A stretch of 15,989 bases of DNA from Fidelibacterota bacterium (GTDB lineage: Bacteria > Fidelibacterota > UBA2242). Location: assembly GCA_023133185.1 (NCBI GenBank), contig JAGLWX010000214.1, forward strand, positions 1-15,989, in the 5' to 3' direction. Shown here piece by piece: positions 1 to 8,700 of the stretch. The notes beneath the pieces are model-generated. The model did no database searches and was not told the DNA's origin. It worked only from the letters and a program-made list of their open reading frames with translations. Within the stretch, counting starts at the first letter, position 1. Every line of letters starts with the position of its first letter. The translations under genes and the position numbers were made by a program.

Positions 1-15
1 GTATTCTTTGCCTTT

Positions 16-168
16 TCAGATAAAACCGCTGGTCAGCAATAAAAAACTCAGTGCCGAACCTACTGTCAGCAAGACATAGGACAGCGCTGACAGCACGATT
101 GCTATCCAGTCTTCCTTACGCCATTCATCAGCGGCTTCTGGTGTCCAGTGACGTTTAATAATTGCCAT
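16..168 (-). CDS. Small single-span membrane protein, possible transporter accessory subunit
   Basis: 50 residues, ATG at 168 to TGA at 18-16. The first 21 residues are polar and aromatic (HWTPEAADEWRKEDW); a single hydrophobic span follows (about 22-47, rich in Leu, Ala and Ser) and only a few residues remain after it. There is no signal-peptide cleavage motif, so it should stay in the inner membrane. The perfect AAGGAG site and the nine-base gap to the GH5 gene argue that it is real despite its size. I recall similar short proteins with an HWTPE…DEW…KEDW start encoded next to sodium:solute symporters, but cannot confirm it here. Purine-rich AAAAGG at the stop codon, running towards the left edge, could be the ribosome binding site of a following gene, perhaps that symporter. 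The function is inferred only from position and topology. Confidence 0.75.
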   Translation of the reverse strand: MAIIKRHWTPEAADEWRKEDWIAIVLSALSYVLLTVGSALSFLLLTSGFI

Positions 169-173
169 TTCTG

Positions 174-179
174 CTCCTT
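174..179 (-). promoter_or_regulatory. Ribosome binding site of the small membrane protein, overlapping the GH5 stop
   Basis: AAGGAG, the strongest Shine-Dalgarno match noted at a gene junction in the cluster, is placed five bases before the ATG at 168. Its first bases are part of the GH5 stop codon (TAAGGAG). This supports the 50-residue frame as a real, translated gene coupled to the GH5 mannanase. Confidence 0.7.
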
Positions 180-1497
180 ATTTTGATAAATCGTTCATCA
201 GTAAGGCATATTTCTTCATAATTTTCAGCGTATTTGAATCGGCGTCAAATACTGAATTCCGCCCCTGGGGCTCCTGCGGCGGGTCGCCGGTAAACGGATC
301 GCCGAATTTCCATTGGGCATTCTCCGGATCCTGTGGACGTCCCTCACCGCCCCATGTCCAGAAATTGCTCCCCGCAAAAGCTCCTGAATTCCGCGCATTC
401 GCATAGATTTTTTCAAATACGAAGTCATAGTATAGATCCCGGTAAATCGTAGCTGATTCCGGTGAGTAGGAATGATTGTCTCTCGGGATGCCAAATTCCG
501 AAAGCACGATTGGTTTATTTACATGATGGGCAAATTCAATATGCTGATCAATATAATTTCCAGCCTTCTGCAACGCCGATGGAAAAGTTTCAACGGCTTT
601 CAACGGATTATACCAGGACCAGTTCAGCACCCAGAGGTGAAAGGTCATATAATCAATGTTTTCAAAACGGTGGATCTGCAAATAGAGTGAATCGGACTGT
701 AATGAACCAGCCAGTCCTTCATTGCCGGTTGAAACCAGGTGATTGGCATCCAGGGATTTGATATATCCGGCAGTCTCATCAATCCATCGGGCAAACACAT
801 CAAAGTTTTTTCTAGCCTCTGCACCACTTCCCGGTCGCGGTTCATTGGCCAGCTGCCAGGCCATGATCGTCGGATCATCTTTGTATAAAATTCCGGAAAC
901 CGTATTTTTGCGGTTAACCAAGTTTTTGACATACTCCCGGAAAATGCGATTTGCCTCTTCATGATTATAAAATTCTGCGCTGAAATTCATGAAATCATGC
1001 CAGTTATATTCTTCAAGAAAAGGATTTGGCACCGGCACTTTTTCCAGCCAGGACATGTACTGCGACATGCCGCCGGACCAGACCCAGAAATTATTCAGAT
1101 AAATAACTGCCGTCATGTCTCGTTGGGCCATTTTCGCCAGTAAAAAGTCGAGTCCTTGCAGTATTGTTTCGTCAATTTTACCCGGTTCTGGCTGAATTGG
1201 CGGATTAACCGTATTGTTCTGCCCTATTCCTTCACTGGCGCCCAGCACCCGCAGATTTTTTATCCCGAGAAATACCAGAAAGTCCAGTTCACGTACCAGC
1301 CGTTCACGGTTGCCACCCTCTGTCAGTGCACCAAGATTTGCGCCGTACCAGACATTGGTGCCAAGAAAATAATAGGGCGTACCATCTTTGAAAAACTGTT
1401 TTCCTTTTACTGTAATAAAACCATTTTGGGAATGATTATCAGCACAACTACCGCCCATAATCAGCGCAATTAACAATACTGGTATCCGAAATTTCAT
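178..1497 (-). CDS. GH5 (subfamily 7-like) endo-beta-1,4-mannanase, probable lipoprotein
   Basis: 439 residues, a nearly bare catalytic domain. The N-terminus is a signal peptide with Cys18 in MGGSC. The -3 position is Gly rather than Leu, so the lipobox is imperfect, but a lipoprotein remains the best reading. The barrel (about 26-435) has the start common in plant and bacterial mannanases (FFKDGTPYYFLGTNVWYGANL), RVLGASEG, acid/base Glu219 in AWQLANEPRPG, His287-Leu-Trp in TFHLWVLNW, and nucleophile Glu334 in IVLSEFGIPRD; NFWTWGGEGRP lies near the end. It cleaves internal beta-1,4-mannosyl links, giving a third mannanase with a fold different from the two GH26 enzymes. The stop codon TAA is itself part of the ribosome binding site of the next small gene. 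The ATG at 1497 follows a GAAGGGA-like site, 14 bases after the previous stop. Confidence 0.94.
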   Translation of the reverse strand: MKFRIPVLLIALIMGGSCADNHSQNGFITVKGKQFFKDGTPYYFLGTNVWYGANLGALTEGGNRERLVRELDFLVFLGIKNLRVLGASEGIGQNNTVNPPIQPEPGKIDETILQGLDFLLAKMAQRDMTAVIYLNNFWVWSGGMSQYMSWLEKVPVPNPFLEEYNWHDFMNFSAEFYNHEEANRIFREYVKNLVNRKNTVSGILYKDDPTIMAWQLANEPRPGSGAEARKNFDVFARWIDETAGYIKSLDANHLVSTGNEGLAGSLQSDSLYLQIHRFENIDYMTFHLWVLNWSWYNPLKAVETFPSALQKAGNYIDQHIEFAHHVNKPIVLSEFGIPRDNHSYSPESATIYRDLYYDFVFEKIYANARNSGAFAGSNFWTWGGEGRPQDPENAQWKFGDPFTGDPPQEPQGRNSVFDADSNTLKIMKKYALLMNDLSK

Positions 1498-1511
1498 CTC
1501 GCTGTCCCTTC

Positions 1512-4310
1512 CTATTTCAGATATAAAAGTTTTCTGACCTGCTGTTCATTTCCGGCACCCAGTTGAACTAAATAGACGCCTGACGGCAATTGCCCCGCCT
1601 GCCATCTCCATTGATGGTATCCTGAGCTGAGCTGCGGCAATTCGGTTTCGTAGACTTTCTCGCCCCGCAGATTATAGATTCCCAGCTGCACATCATCCGG
1701 CTGCTGTATATAAAACCGGAAGGTTGTAGAATCATTAAAGGGATTCGGATAATTCGGCATCAGCTGCAATTTTTCCGGTAAAGCCGCTGTCTCCAAAATG
1801 TCGACTGCCGATACATTGGGTGCCGGTTTTACAAATGCAATGTCATCAATAAAAATCACACTTTCGCCGAACTCTCCTGCTCCTTGCAGAATATTAAAAG
1901 AGATTTCTGCCAGTGAATCCAGCTGAATAACACTGCTGCCATCACTGGCCGTAAATTCATCAAAACTGATCTGCAGCCACCGGCTTTCAGTGCCTGCCAG
2001 CGTCAGATCAGCCTGCCAGAACTTTCTGTTGTTTTCTGTCAGTAAAATCGCCAGCGTCCGGTTTGAGTTGTCCGGTTTCAACCAGAAACTCAGATAATCG
2101 GTTTTACCGAAGGCTTCTGTAAGCTCGGTAAAAATCCCGGCATAGGGCGGAGTGCCGATACCGATGGAGTAGCTCCAGCGCAACCCCTGCGATCCGTCAC
2201 CGATGTTTATTTTTTCAAGCGCCAACCGCACAGCAGTACCGGATTTAATTTTCCAAACCGATTCCAAAGCAGTCTGCGTTTGATAATCATCAAAATTATC
2301 AATAATCATTTTATTCGTTACAATCAGATTCACAGAATCGGCTTTTAGCCCCTCTGCACGGGCAATAATTTTCACCTCTCCAATCAGACTATCCGCTTCG
2401 TATTCAAACCGAAGCCAGCCTTTCTCTGACACCAGCGGATTATCCTCCACCAGCCTGCCCGGTCCGCTGAGGCTCAGGGTAATAACCTCTGTTGCTGTGT
2501 TGCAAAACCGTCCGAGACTGTCAAGGATAAATCCATCTATATTGATCCGGCTGCCCGGTTCATTCAAAATTCGGAGTCCCGACGGCACAAGCTCAATTTG
2601 TGAAGGATTTTTACCATATTCTGCAAATTGCAGGATAAATGCATAATCTGGACGGGCGTTGCCAAAATCCGGCACCTGTGCGATTAATTGTCCATTTTTT
2701 GCCGGCCGCACCTGCATACCCGCTTCTTCACCAGTCCAAGCATCATACCAGTTAACCATCCAAGCGGTATCTGCCAAACCCTCAAATATGACATAGCGGT
2801 TTCCAACAGAGTTGCCGATAATATCCCGCACCCAGCCAAAAGCAATGGTGTCACTCTGCATCCCGAAGCCGTCAAGATTTGTACCGGTTATGGTCTTGTG
2901 CTTCCAGTGCAGCCAGGCGTAATCAACTTTTTTCGACACTTTGGAAAATGCCTCCATCGATGCCATGACATCGTCATTCATCATATTCGCATTTTCAAAT
3001 GACCACCAAACCGGTGTCATCGCCAGTCCGGAAGCCCAGCTAGACCAGAGAGTATTGTGATACATAGCCGTGTATTCCGACGTATTAATTGCATATCCGC
3101 CGTAACTGTTTGTGTAGCCAGCTTTGCCCATGATGCCGGGTTTCTCAAAATCATCCCAAATTTTTCTACTGATATTGCGATAAATCCAGTAACTGCTCCT
3201 CAAGGGGTTACCGGGATAGGGCGCGGGCCAGCCGGTTTCATAGAGATGCACATTTGGCACATTGACAATCTCATAACCGCTTTTCCAGTAACAGCCGCCG
3301 CTCATAGAAGCAGTAGTCGGGTGATTAAAGGGATCATGCCTTCGTAAATAGTGATGAACGCTGTCAACCCAGGCAGTTGCCTCAGCTTCGCGACCCGCTT
3401 CCCAGCTGTCTGTGCCATTGATTTCATTGATGATTTCCCAGATTCCCAGCCCCCGGCTGTATCCCCAGCGGGCAATGAGATAGCGATACTGTTTTTTCTG
3501 ATATTCCCAGGCAGCCGCACTGGTATAAAAATCTTCTACATTGCACAGAGTTTTGTAAGCGTTCTGATGCCACTGATGTGCCCAAACGGTATTGGATATT
3601 AGATCGTGAGGCCAAATCGCAAACATCATAATCATGTCATGCTGCTCCGCCCATTCGATCAATTGATCTATCCGCCCGCATTTGGGCTGATAGTACCGTC
3701 CTAGATAGGAAATATTGTTATACTCATCGTACCATTCGATAATCTGACTTTCATTACCGTACATGATATTCCAGTATCCGAACATATTGGCGCCGGACTG
3801 AGGCAAAACCTGCCAGCGGTTGTAATTAATATTCCAGGGATAATAGGCACCGATTCCGTAAAATGATGTGCTATCATCATGGATAAAATAATGGGGGTTT
3901 TGTGGAGAAATATGAATACAGCCGTGAAAGTCTGAATCAACAGCGGTGAAACTATATTCCGCGCTGATCGCCTGTGTATCCAGATCTGAAATCGTCAGAT
4001 AATAATGCCACTGACCAATCTCATTGGGTGAAAACCGGATTTTCCATTGCCGCTGGTTTTGATAATCATCATAAAATCCAAAAATTTTCCAGATTTTTTC
4101 CGAAGGCGCTGTAAACACTGCCTGCAGATCGATTTCGTCAGGATCATAAGGATTGTTGTACCGGGTATTTTGCAGGTTAACAATGATTTCAAATTTTTCA
4201 TACAACCCCACTTCGGTCTGATTGACACTTTGCACTTCAACGGTCAGTAGATTTTGTCCCAAACATAAGCCGGTAACAGATAGAAATAATGTTATCCGTT
4301 TTAACGACAT
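1512..4310 (-). CDS. DUF5060/GH5-like barrel protein with Ig, CBM11-like and T9SS domains; nucleophile Glu apparently replaced by Lys
   Basis: 932 residues. Signal peptide (1-19, ending CLGQ); DUF5060-type beta-sandwich (about 22-125, with FSPNEIGQW); clan GH-A-like barrel (about 135-490); small beta domain (500-565); Ig-like domain (570-665); CBM11-like module (668-828, starting IIDNFDDY); T9SS sorting domain (about 848-932, PNYPNPFN … LLYLK). In the barrel the beta-4 acid/base motif is intact as WEIINEING (Glu296). At the expected beta-7 nucleophile position, where clan GH-A enzymes read GEFG or GEAG, this protein reads GKAG with Lys396 (codon AAA at 3125-3123). It may therefore be an inactive binding protein, or a different residue may serve. 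Family members act on beta-linked polysaccharides; the substrate here is presumed to be mannan from context only. The ATG at 4310 follows GAGGG at normal spacing, 12 bases after the GH26 stop. The GH5 gene begins 14 bases after its TAG. Confidence 0.85.
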   Translation of the reverse strand: MSLKRITLFLSVTGLCLGQNLLTVEVQSVNQTEVGLYEKFEIIVNLQNTRYNNPYDPDEIDLQAVFTAPSEKIWKIFGFYDDYQNQRQWKIRFSPNEIGQWHYYLTISDLDTQAISAEYSFTAVDSDFHGCIHISPQNPHYFIHDDSTSFYGIGAYYPWNINYNRWQVLPQSGANMFGYWNIMYGNESQIIEWYDEYNNISYLGRYYQPKCGRIDQLIEWAEQHDMIMMFAIWPHDLISNTVWAHQWHQNAYKTLCNVEDFYTSAAAWEYQKKQYRYLIARWGYSRGLGIWEIINEINGTDSWEAGREAEATAWVDSVHHYLRRHDPFNHPTTASMSGGCYWKSGYEIVNVPNVHLYETGWPAPYPGNPLRSSYWIYRNISRKIWDDFEKPGIMGKAGYTNSYGGYAINTSEYTAMYHNTLWSSWASGLAMTPVWWSFENANMMNDDVMASMEAFSKVSKKVDYAWLHWKHKTITGTNLDGFGMQSDTIAFGWVRDIIGNSVGNRYVIFEGLADTAWMVNWYDAWTGEEAGMQVRPAKNGQLIAQVPDFGNARPDYAFILQFAEYGKNPSQIELVPSGLRILNEPGSRINIDGFILDSLGRFCNTATEVITLSLSGPGRLVEDNPLVSEKGWLRFEYEADSLIGEVKIIARAEGLKADSVNLIVTNKMIIDNFDDYQTQTALESVWKIKSGTAVRLALEKINIGDGSQGLRWSYSIGIGTPPYAGIFTELTEAFGKTDYLSFWLKPDNSNRTLAILLTENNRKFWQADLTLAGTESRWLQISFDEFTASDGSSVIQLDSLAEISFNILQGAGEFGESVIFIDDIAFVKPAPNVSAVDILETAALPEKLQLMPNYPNPFNDSTTFRFYIQQPDDVQLGIYNLRGEKVYETELPQLSSGYHQWRWQAGQLPSGVYLVQLGAGNEQQVRKLLYLK

Positions 4311-4322
4311 GGATTTCCCTCT

Positions 4323-5732
4323 TTATTTAGGTAACGGTGTCATATATTGAAAAACGTCCGGTAGATCATTTAAAAAAAATGTTCGTTCGTCGGTATAAAA
4401 TCCGATAAAATCCGTCACTGATGGATGTCCCGGATAGGGAGCAAAATGGTGACTTTCACTGGCATTGCGCCATACCGCAGCATAGGCAACCTTTTTCGCC
4501 GTTTGATGGATGACAATCGGTCCAAGCAGACAGGAAGTAAACCAGTTCTCGATCAACAGTTCCGAGGTATTCCAGCCTTTCCGGTCACCGGCTTCCGTCA
4601 GTGCAGCCAGTTTCACGCGTTCTTCAGCATATTCAGCAATATGAATCAGCCGATTGCGGAATTTATACAGCTCGTCATAATTGCCATAGGCAAAGTAAAA
4701 ATCCACGCCGAAAATATCCACGTAGTCATCCCCAGGATAATCAATCAGGTACTGCGCTTTGGAATCGTACTGATTCCCATCAGGTGAAAAAGCATATATA
4801 AAATTGTGAACCCCGAGGCTGTCTCTCAGATAACGGACCGTGAACCGCCACAAATCAACATATTCTGCTCCGGTCCGATGTCCTTTTCCCCACCAGAACC
4901 AGCTGCCGTTTTGCTCGTGATAAGGACGAAAAATAACCGGTACGGACTCTCCTTTTTCACCACACAGGTGCTGAAAAAACCGCGCAATTTTTTGAAGTTT
5001 TTTTCGGTAATTTTCATGGTGTTGTCCGCCCGGCAGCATCATCGGCACCGGATCATAACCAACACGATCATGATAAAAACTCTTGTTTTCCGGATCATTC
5101 TGATGCCAGCAGATGGTTGTAATTCCACCCAGATTATGGGTATATAAAATACGAAAAGCAAGACGCTCTATATCATTATTGCTGCCATTGATTATGGTAT
5201 GGGCATCCCAGCTAAAAACCGCCGGATAATCGCCGCATACATCCTTCACATCGGACCGGACATCATCACTCGACCAGCCAACGCCGTACCCTGTGGCATC
5301 ATGCATTCCAAACAGTAAATATTCAGGTGCCATCCGTTTTAAATTATCATAGAGATATCGGGTTTCACGAGTTGCTCGGGTATCGATTAAATCATTCAGA
5401 CCGGAATTTACCCGTGACTCAAAAACACAACAGGCTTGATAAAGTGCATCAGTCACGTTGTCAATCCTGGACTGCGTCTCGGAACTAAGATCACGGTTAA
5501 TAAAAGTCTCCGCGATTTCTATCGCCTCGTTCAGCGCTTCTCCATCCGCTGCCAGAAACTCTCCTTCACCGCTGCCACTGACGGAATTTTCGAGTAGGTT
5601 TTGAGCTGACTGAATTGCCGCCCGTAAATTTTCCGCCCGGGGATCAGCATATTTTGCCGCCGGACTTTCCTCACAGGCAGAAAACAATATTCCCAACATT
5701 ATGACCAAGGTCAGAATAAATCCGTTTTTCAT
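4323..5732 (-). CDS. GH26 endo-beta-1,4-mannanase, lipoprotein
   Basis: 469 residues from the ATG at 5732. A short signal peptide ends in the lipobox LFSAC, making Cys20 the likely lipidated residue, so the protein should sit on a membrane, probably the outer membrane. A helical FIVAR-like segment (about 33-108) with an SGEGEF turn precedes the GH26 barrel (about 113-465). Acid/base Glu273 lies in RPYHEQNGSWFWWG, with the conserved His before it; the nucleophile Glu380 lies in AALTEAG. GMHDATGYGVGW and VAYAAVWRNA are further family blocks. It cleaves internal beta-1,4-mannosyl links. It lacks the extra modules and T9SS tail of its paralogue at 12143-15037, so the pair likely work in different places or on different chain lengths. 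It overlaps the esterase fusion by one base, and the DUF5060 gene begins 12 bases after its stop. The active site appears complete. Confidence 0.95.
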   Translation of the reverse strand: MKNGFILTLVIMLGILFSACEESPAAKYADPRAENLRAAIQSAQNLLENSVSGSGEGEFLAADGEALNEAIEIAETFINRDLSSETQSRIDNVTDALYQACCVFESRVNSGLNDLIDTRATRETRYLYDNLKRMAPEYLLFGMHDATGYGVGWSSDDVRSDVKDVCGDYPAVFSWDAHTIINGSNNDIERLAFRILYTHNLGGITTICWHQNDPENKSFYHDRVGYDPVPMMLPGGQHHENYRKKLQKIARFFQHLCGEKGESVPVIFRPYHEQNGSWFWWGKGHRTGAEYVDLWRFTVRYLRDSLGVHNFIYAFSPDGNQYDSKAQYLIDYPGDDYVDIFGVDFYFAYGNYDELYKFRNRLIHIAEYAEERVKLAALTEAGDRKGWNTSELLIENWFTSCLLGPIVIHQTAKKVAYAAVWRNASESHHFAPYPGHPSVTDFIGFYTDERTFFLNDLPDVFQYMTPLPK

Positions 5733-5735
5733 CAA
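5730..5735 (-). promoter_or_regulatory. TGATG stop/start overlap that decides the start of the lipoprotein GH26 gene
   Basis: On the minus strand the TGA stop of the esterase fusion (5734-5732) shares one base with an ATG (5732-5730). A TTG one codon upstream (5735-5733) could formally begin the frame, but the overlapping ATG is the more usual reinitiation arrangement and gives a normal lipoprotein signal, MKNGF…LFSAC. I therefore place the start at 5732. Confidence 0.7.
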
Positions 5736-8700
5736 TAAGTGTCCTTCAGCATCCAGGAGGAATCAAAGAAATCCTTCTGTATAATTTTAACTTTATTTTT
5801 CTTGATGGTATAAACGAGAAAATCGGCTACGGTTTCTTGCAGGATGTCAAAATTATCAATATTTTCCGGAAAAACATCAATTCGCACATAACGATCTGGA
5901 TTAGCTGGATTTGGATAAATCATTCGCAAACCATGGGATACAACGGAGTAAACTTTTTGCATGATAAATTTACTTTTTGTGAATTCGACAGGTAATTTAC
6001 CCTGAATTTTTTCCAAATATAAATTTTCAACGGGAGTGCCCAATAAATGTAAATTACAGCTGGCAATTGTTTTTGCATCCAGTAATGAGTCGGGAATAAA
6101 TTTCGGATCCATATCAAACTGAGCATAATATCTGAGAATTTCACGACCAATATTTTGCAGTCGCGCACCGCCATCAGGATTATTTGTACCGTAAACAATT
6201 ACAAATGGGTTTTGCTCAGCGTCAATCCAGGGCCCTTCGAAATATTTTCGTTTATGCAAACCTTCAATAGATTTATGCCCTTTTTCCCAACTGTTTCCAG
6301 CATCTCGGTAAATGGTAAACCAACTCTTAGAATTCTCAATCTCTAATTGCTGTCCATCAATGTTTACAGTTACAGTCTTTCCTTGTACGCGTGCGCAATC
6401 AATCTGGAATTCATCAATATTAGCCGTGGTAATTTCTATTCGATTCCCGGCCATTATGCTTGCTTTTAATTCAGCAAAATCCTTCCAGACAATTTTTGAA
6501 GCAATGTTCGTCCAATAGGCTTTTCCATGCCTTAAATAAAAACATTTATTGATAACTTTATCTGGGTACGGATTACTTTGAAATTGAATCAAATAGGGCA
6601 ACCGTTCGCTATCAGCACGAGCATTGTTCCAGGAATCATGTTTCACATTTGCAAACTCGGTATAAACATATTCATACTTCAGTGATTTCATTTTCGCCGC
6701 CATCGCCCGTGAATCCTCAGCTGAAATAACCGGATCAATCTCGCCATGGTAAATTCGGGCAGGCAAATGCAAGGCGTTTTCAATGTAGTTATAAGGACTG
6801 ATGGTTTCATCATAAAAGTCCTGAATTTTTATTGCTCTTCCGCATATTGGGCTTATCGCTGCAAACTGATCAGCATAATGTAATCCAATATACCAACTAC
6901 CAAATCCACCCATCGATGCACCCATTAAATAGATTCGGGTAGAATCAATCGGGTAAAGTTTCTGAATTTCTTTAATAACTCTGAAAACATCCTCTTCACC
7001 GGCTCCCTGATACCAGCAATTTCTGCGACCATACACAGCAACCTTAAAAACACCCAACTCATCCAATCCCGGATCTTCATTCGCCCAAAGTAAATTCCGG
7101 TATTTTTGAATTGGGTCTTCCTTCCCGTGGAGATATATCATCAATCCGTAACTCTTATTCTTATCGTAATGATTGGGAATCATCAGGTCAAAGGGTTGAA
7201 TCGTTGAATCAATTTCCGATAAATATCCGATTTTAATACGGCCCCGTTTTTCCTGAAAGTAATCTTTTCCGTTTCTGATCCATTCAATAATTTCTTTCAG
7301 TTCCGTTTCAGTTCTGAATATATCCTTTTCGTTCTCTGCCGGATTTTTACTCGATCGTTCCAAATTTTCCAGCTGTAAAAACACCGTGGCTGATAAATGA
7401 TCTCCAGATTGCGGCGTTAATTGTAATTCTTCCGTTACGATTTGTCGATAACTTTTTATTCGTTCCGGCAAATTTTTCAATAACATCCGACTGTTTAACT
7501 GCTGTTTGAGCATACCTCGGTTTTGGGGAAGAAAAGGAATGAACGGAATTTCGCTGTCCTTATAAGTTTCGTAATCCCAATCATTTCCCGAGTTTACCCG
7601 GATTACACATGTTCCGACTTCAATAGCCGGTAAAGTTTCAATAACGTGTTGCTTGTTTTCCCGAAGCCATTCTACTGATTCAATCAGATAGGTTTTCGTA
7701 TAAGTACTTCGGGCATAAAGCGCCTGCTCAGCCTGAATTAAGACAACTTCAGGCTTCATAATGCGTAAATAATCCGGATATGTTGAGCCATGAAAGTGAT
7801 GATTTGCCAGATAGACATGTGCCTTCATATCATTTGGAAACTTATCCATTATTTTTTTCTGATTATTCGCGTAAATATCACCGTCATGCATATAGATAAA
7901 TCCGTTGTATTTCAATTGAATCGCCAGGGAACGCGTATTTTCATCGGTACCATCGGAATAGGCATTCAGAATTTTCAATTGAACGTCCTCAATTTCCAGT
8001 ACATCTCCGGCATTGAAACTCTGGTAATCCCAGAATATTTCAACATTAAATTGGTCGCGTATAGTAGCCCCGCGATCTCCACTGTCATGATCTTCGTGAT
8101 AATGTGTTAAAACAAAGTAATCGATTTTTTCTATATTGTTCTTCCTGAGCAACGGAATGATGATTTTATCGCGAATGTAAGATTTACCACAATCCACCAG
8201 CATTGTTTTTCCCGTTGGAAAAATAATTAATACCGAATTCCCGTGATTTACATCCGGTGCAATGATTGTCAAAGCCGCGGGGTTTCGGTCTTCCATTACC
8301 ATCAACCGAAAATCGACGGATTCATTGGTATTAAAATTTACTGTAATAAGATGTTCTCCTGGCAGTAGATCATCAAGTAATACTTTATCAATTTTTAATA
8401 AACAGGCCTCCTCTTCAAAGGGATACGTTTCATAACTATATAATAATGATCTTTCCTTTGTGGTCACCGATTCAATTACTCGTCCATATGTGTTAACTTT
8501 AACATATATATCACGGGGAAATGTTGAATAATACACATTCCGTGATGGAGTAATTATCGGTTTAGTATTGATTGGGTCTATCAGTAAATAATCAATATTG
8601 ATTCCGCCCCAGTTTGCGGCTAATTCGATGGTATTTGGACCAGCGTTTAACGCTATTAATCGTTCTGCAAACGTCCACTCATCTGTCCAGCCGAAACCCA

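Noticed and set aside
4425..4787. Plus-strand open frames of 60-120 codons throughout the window, for example this one of 120 codons
   Set aside because: All lie opposite genes with clear catalytic motifs, show no recognisable domains, and are fully explained as antisense shadows.
5733..5735. TTG start one codon upstream for the lipoprotein GH26
   Set aside because: The adjacent ATG overlaps the previous stop as TGATG, the common arrangement, and gives the same signal peptide.
5885..5935. IYPNPANP stretch near the end of the esterase fusion, resembling the YPNPFN opening of a T9SS sorting domain
   Set aside because: It lacks the rest of the sorting domain (IYDLRG-type block, GIYFL, basic tail) and is followed by a stretch typical of the esterase's own C-terminal extension. 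I treat the likeness as coincidence.
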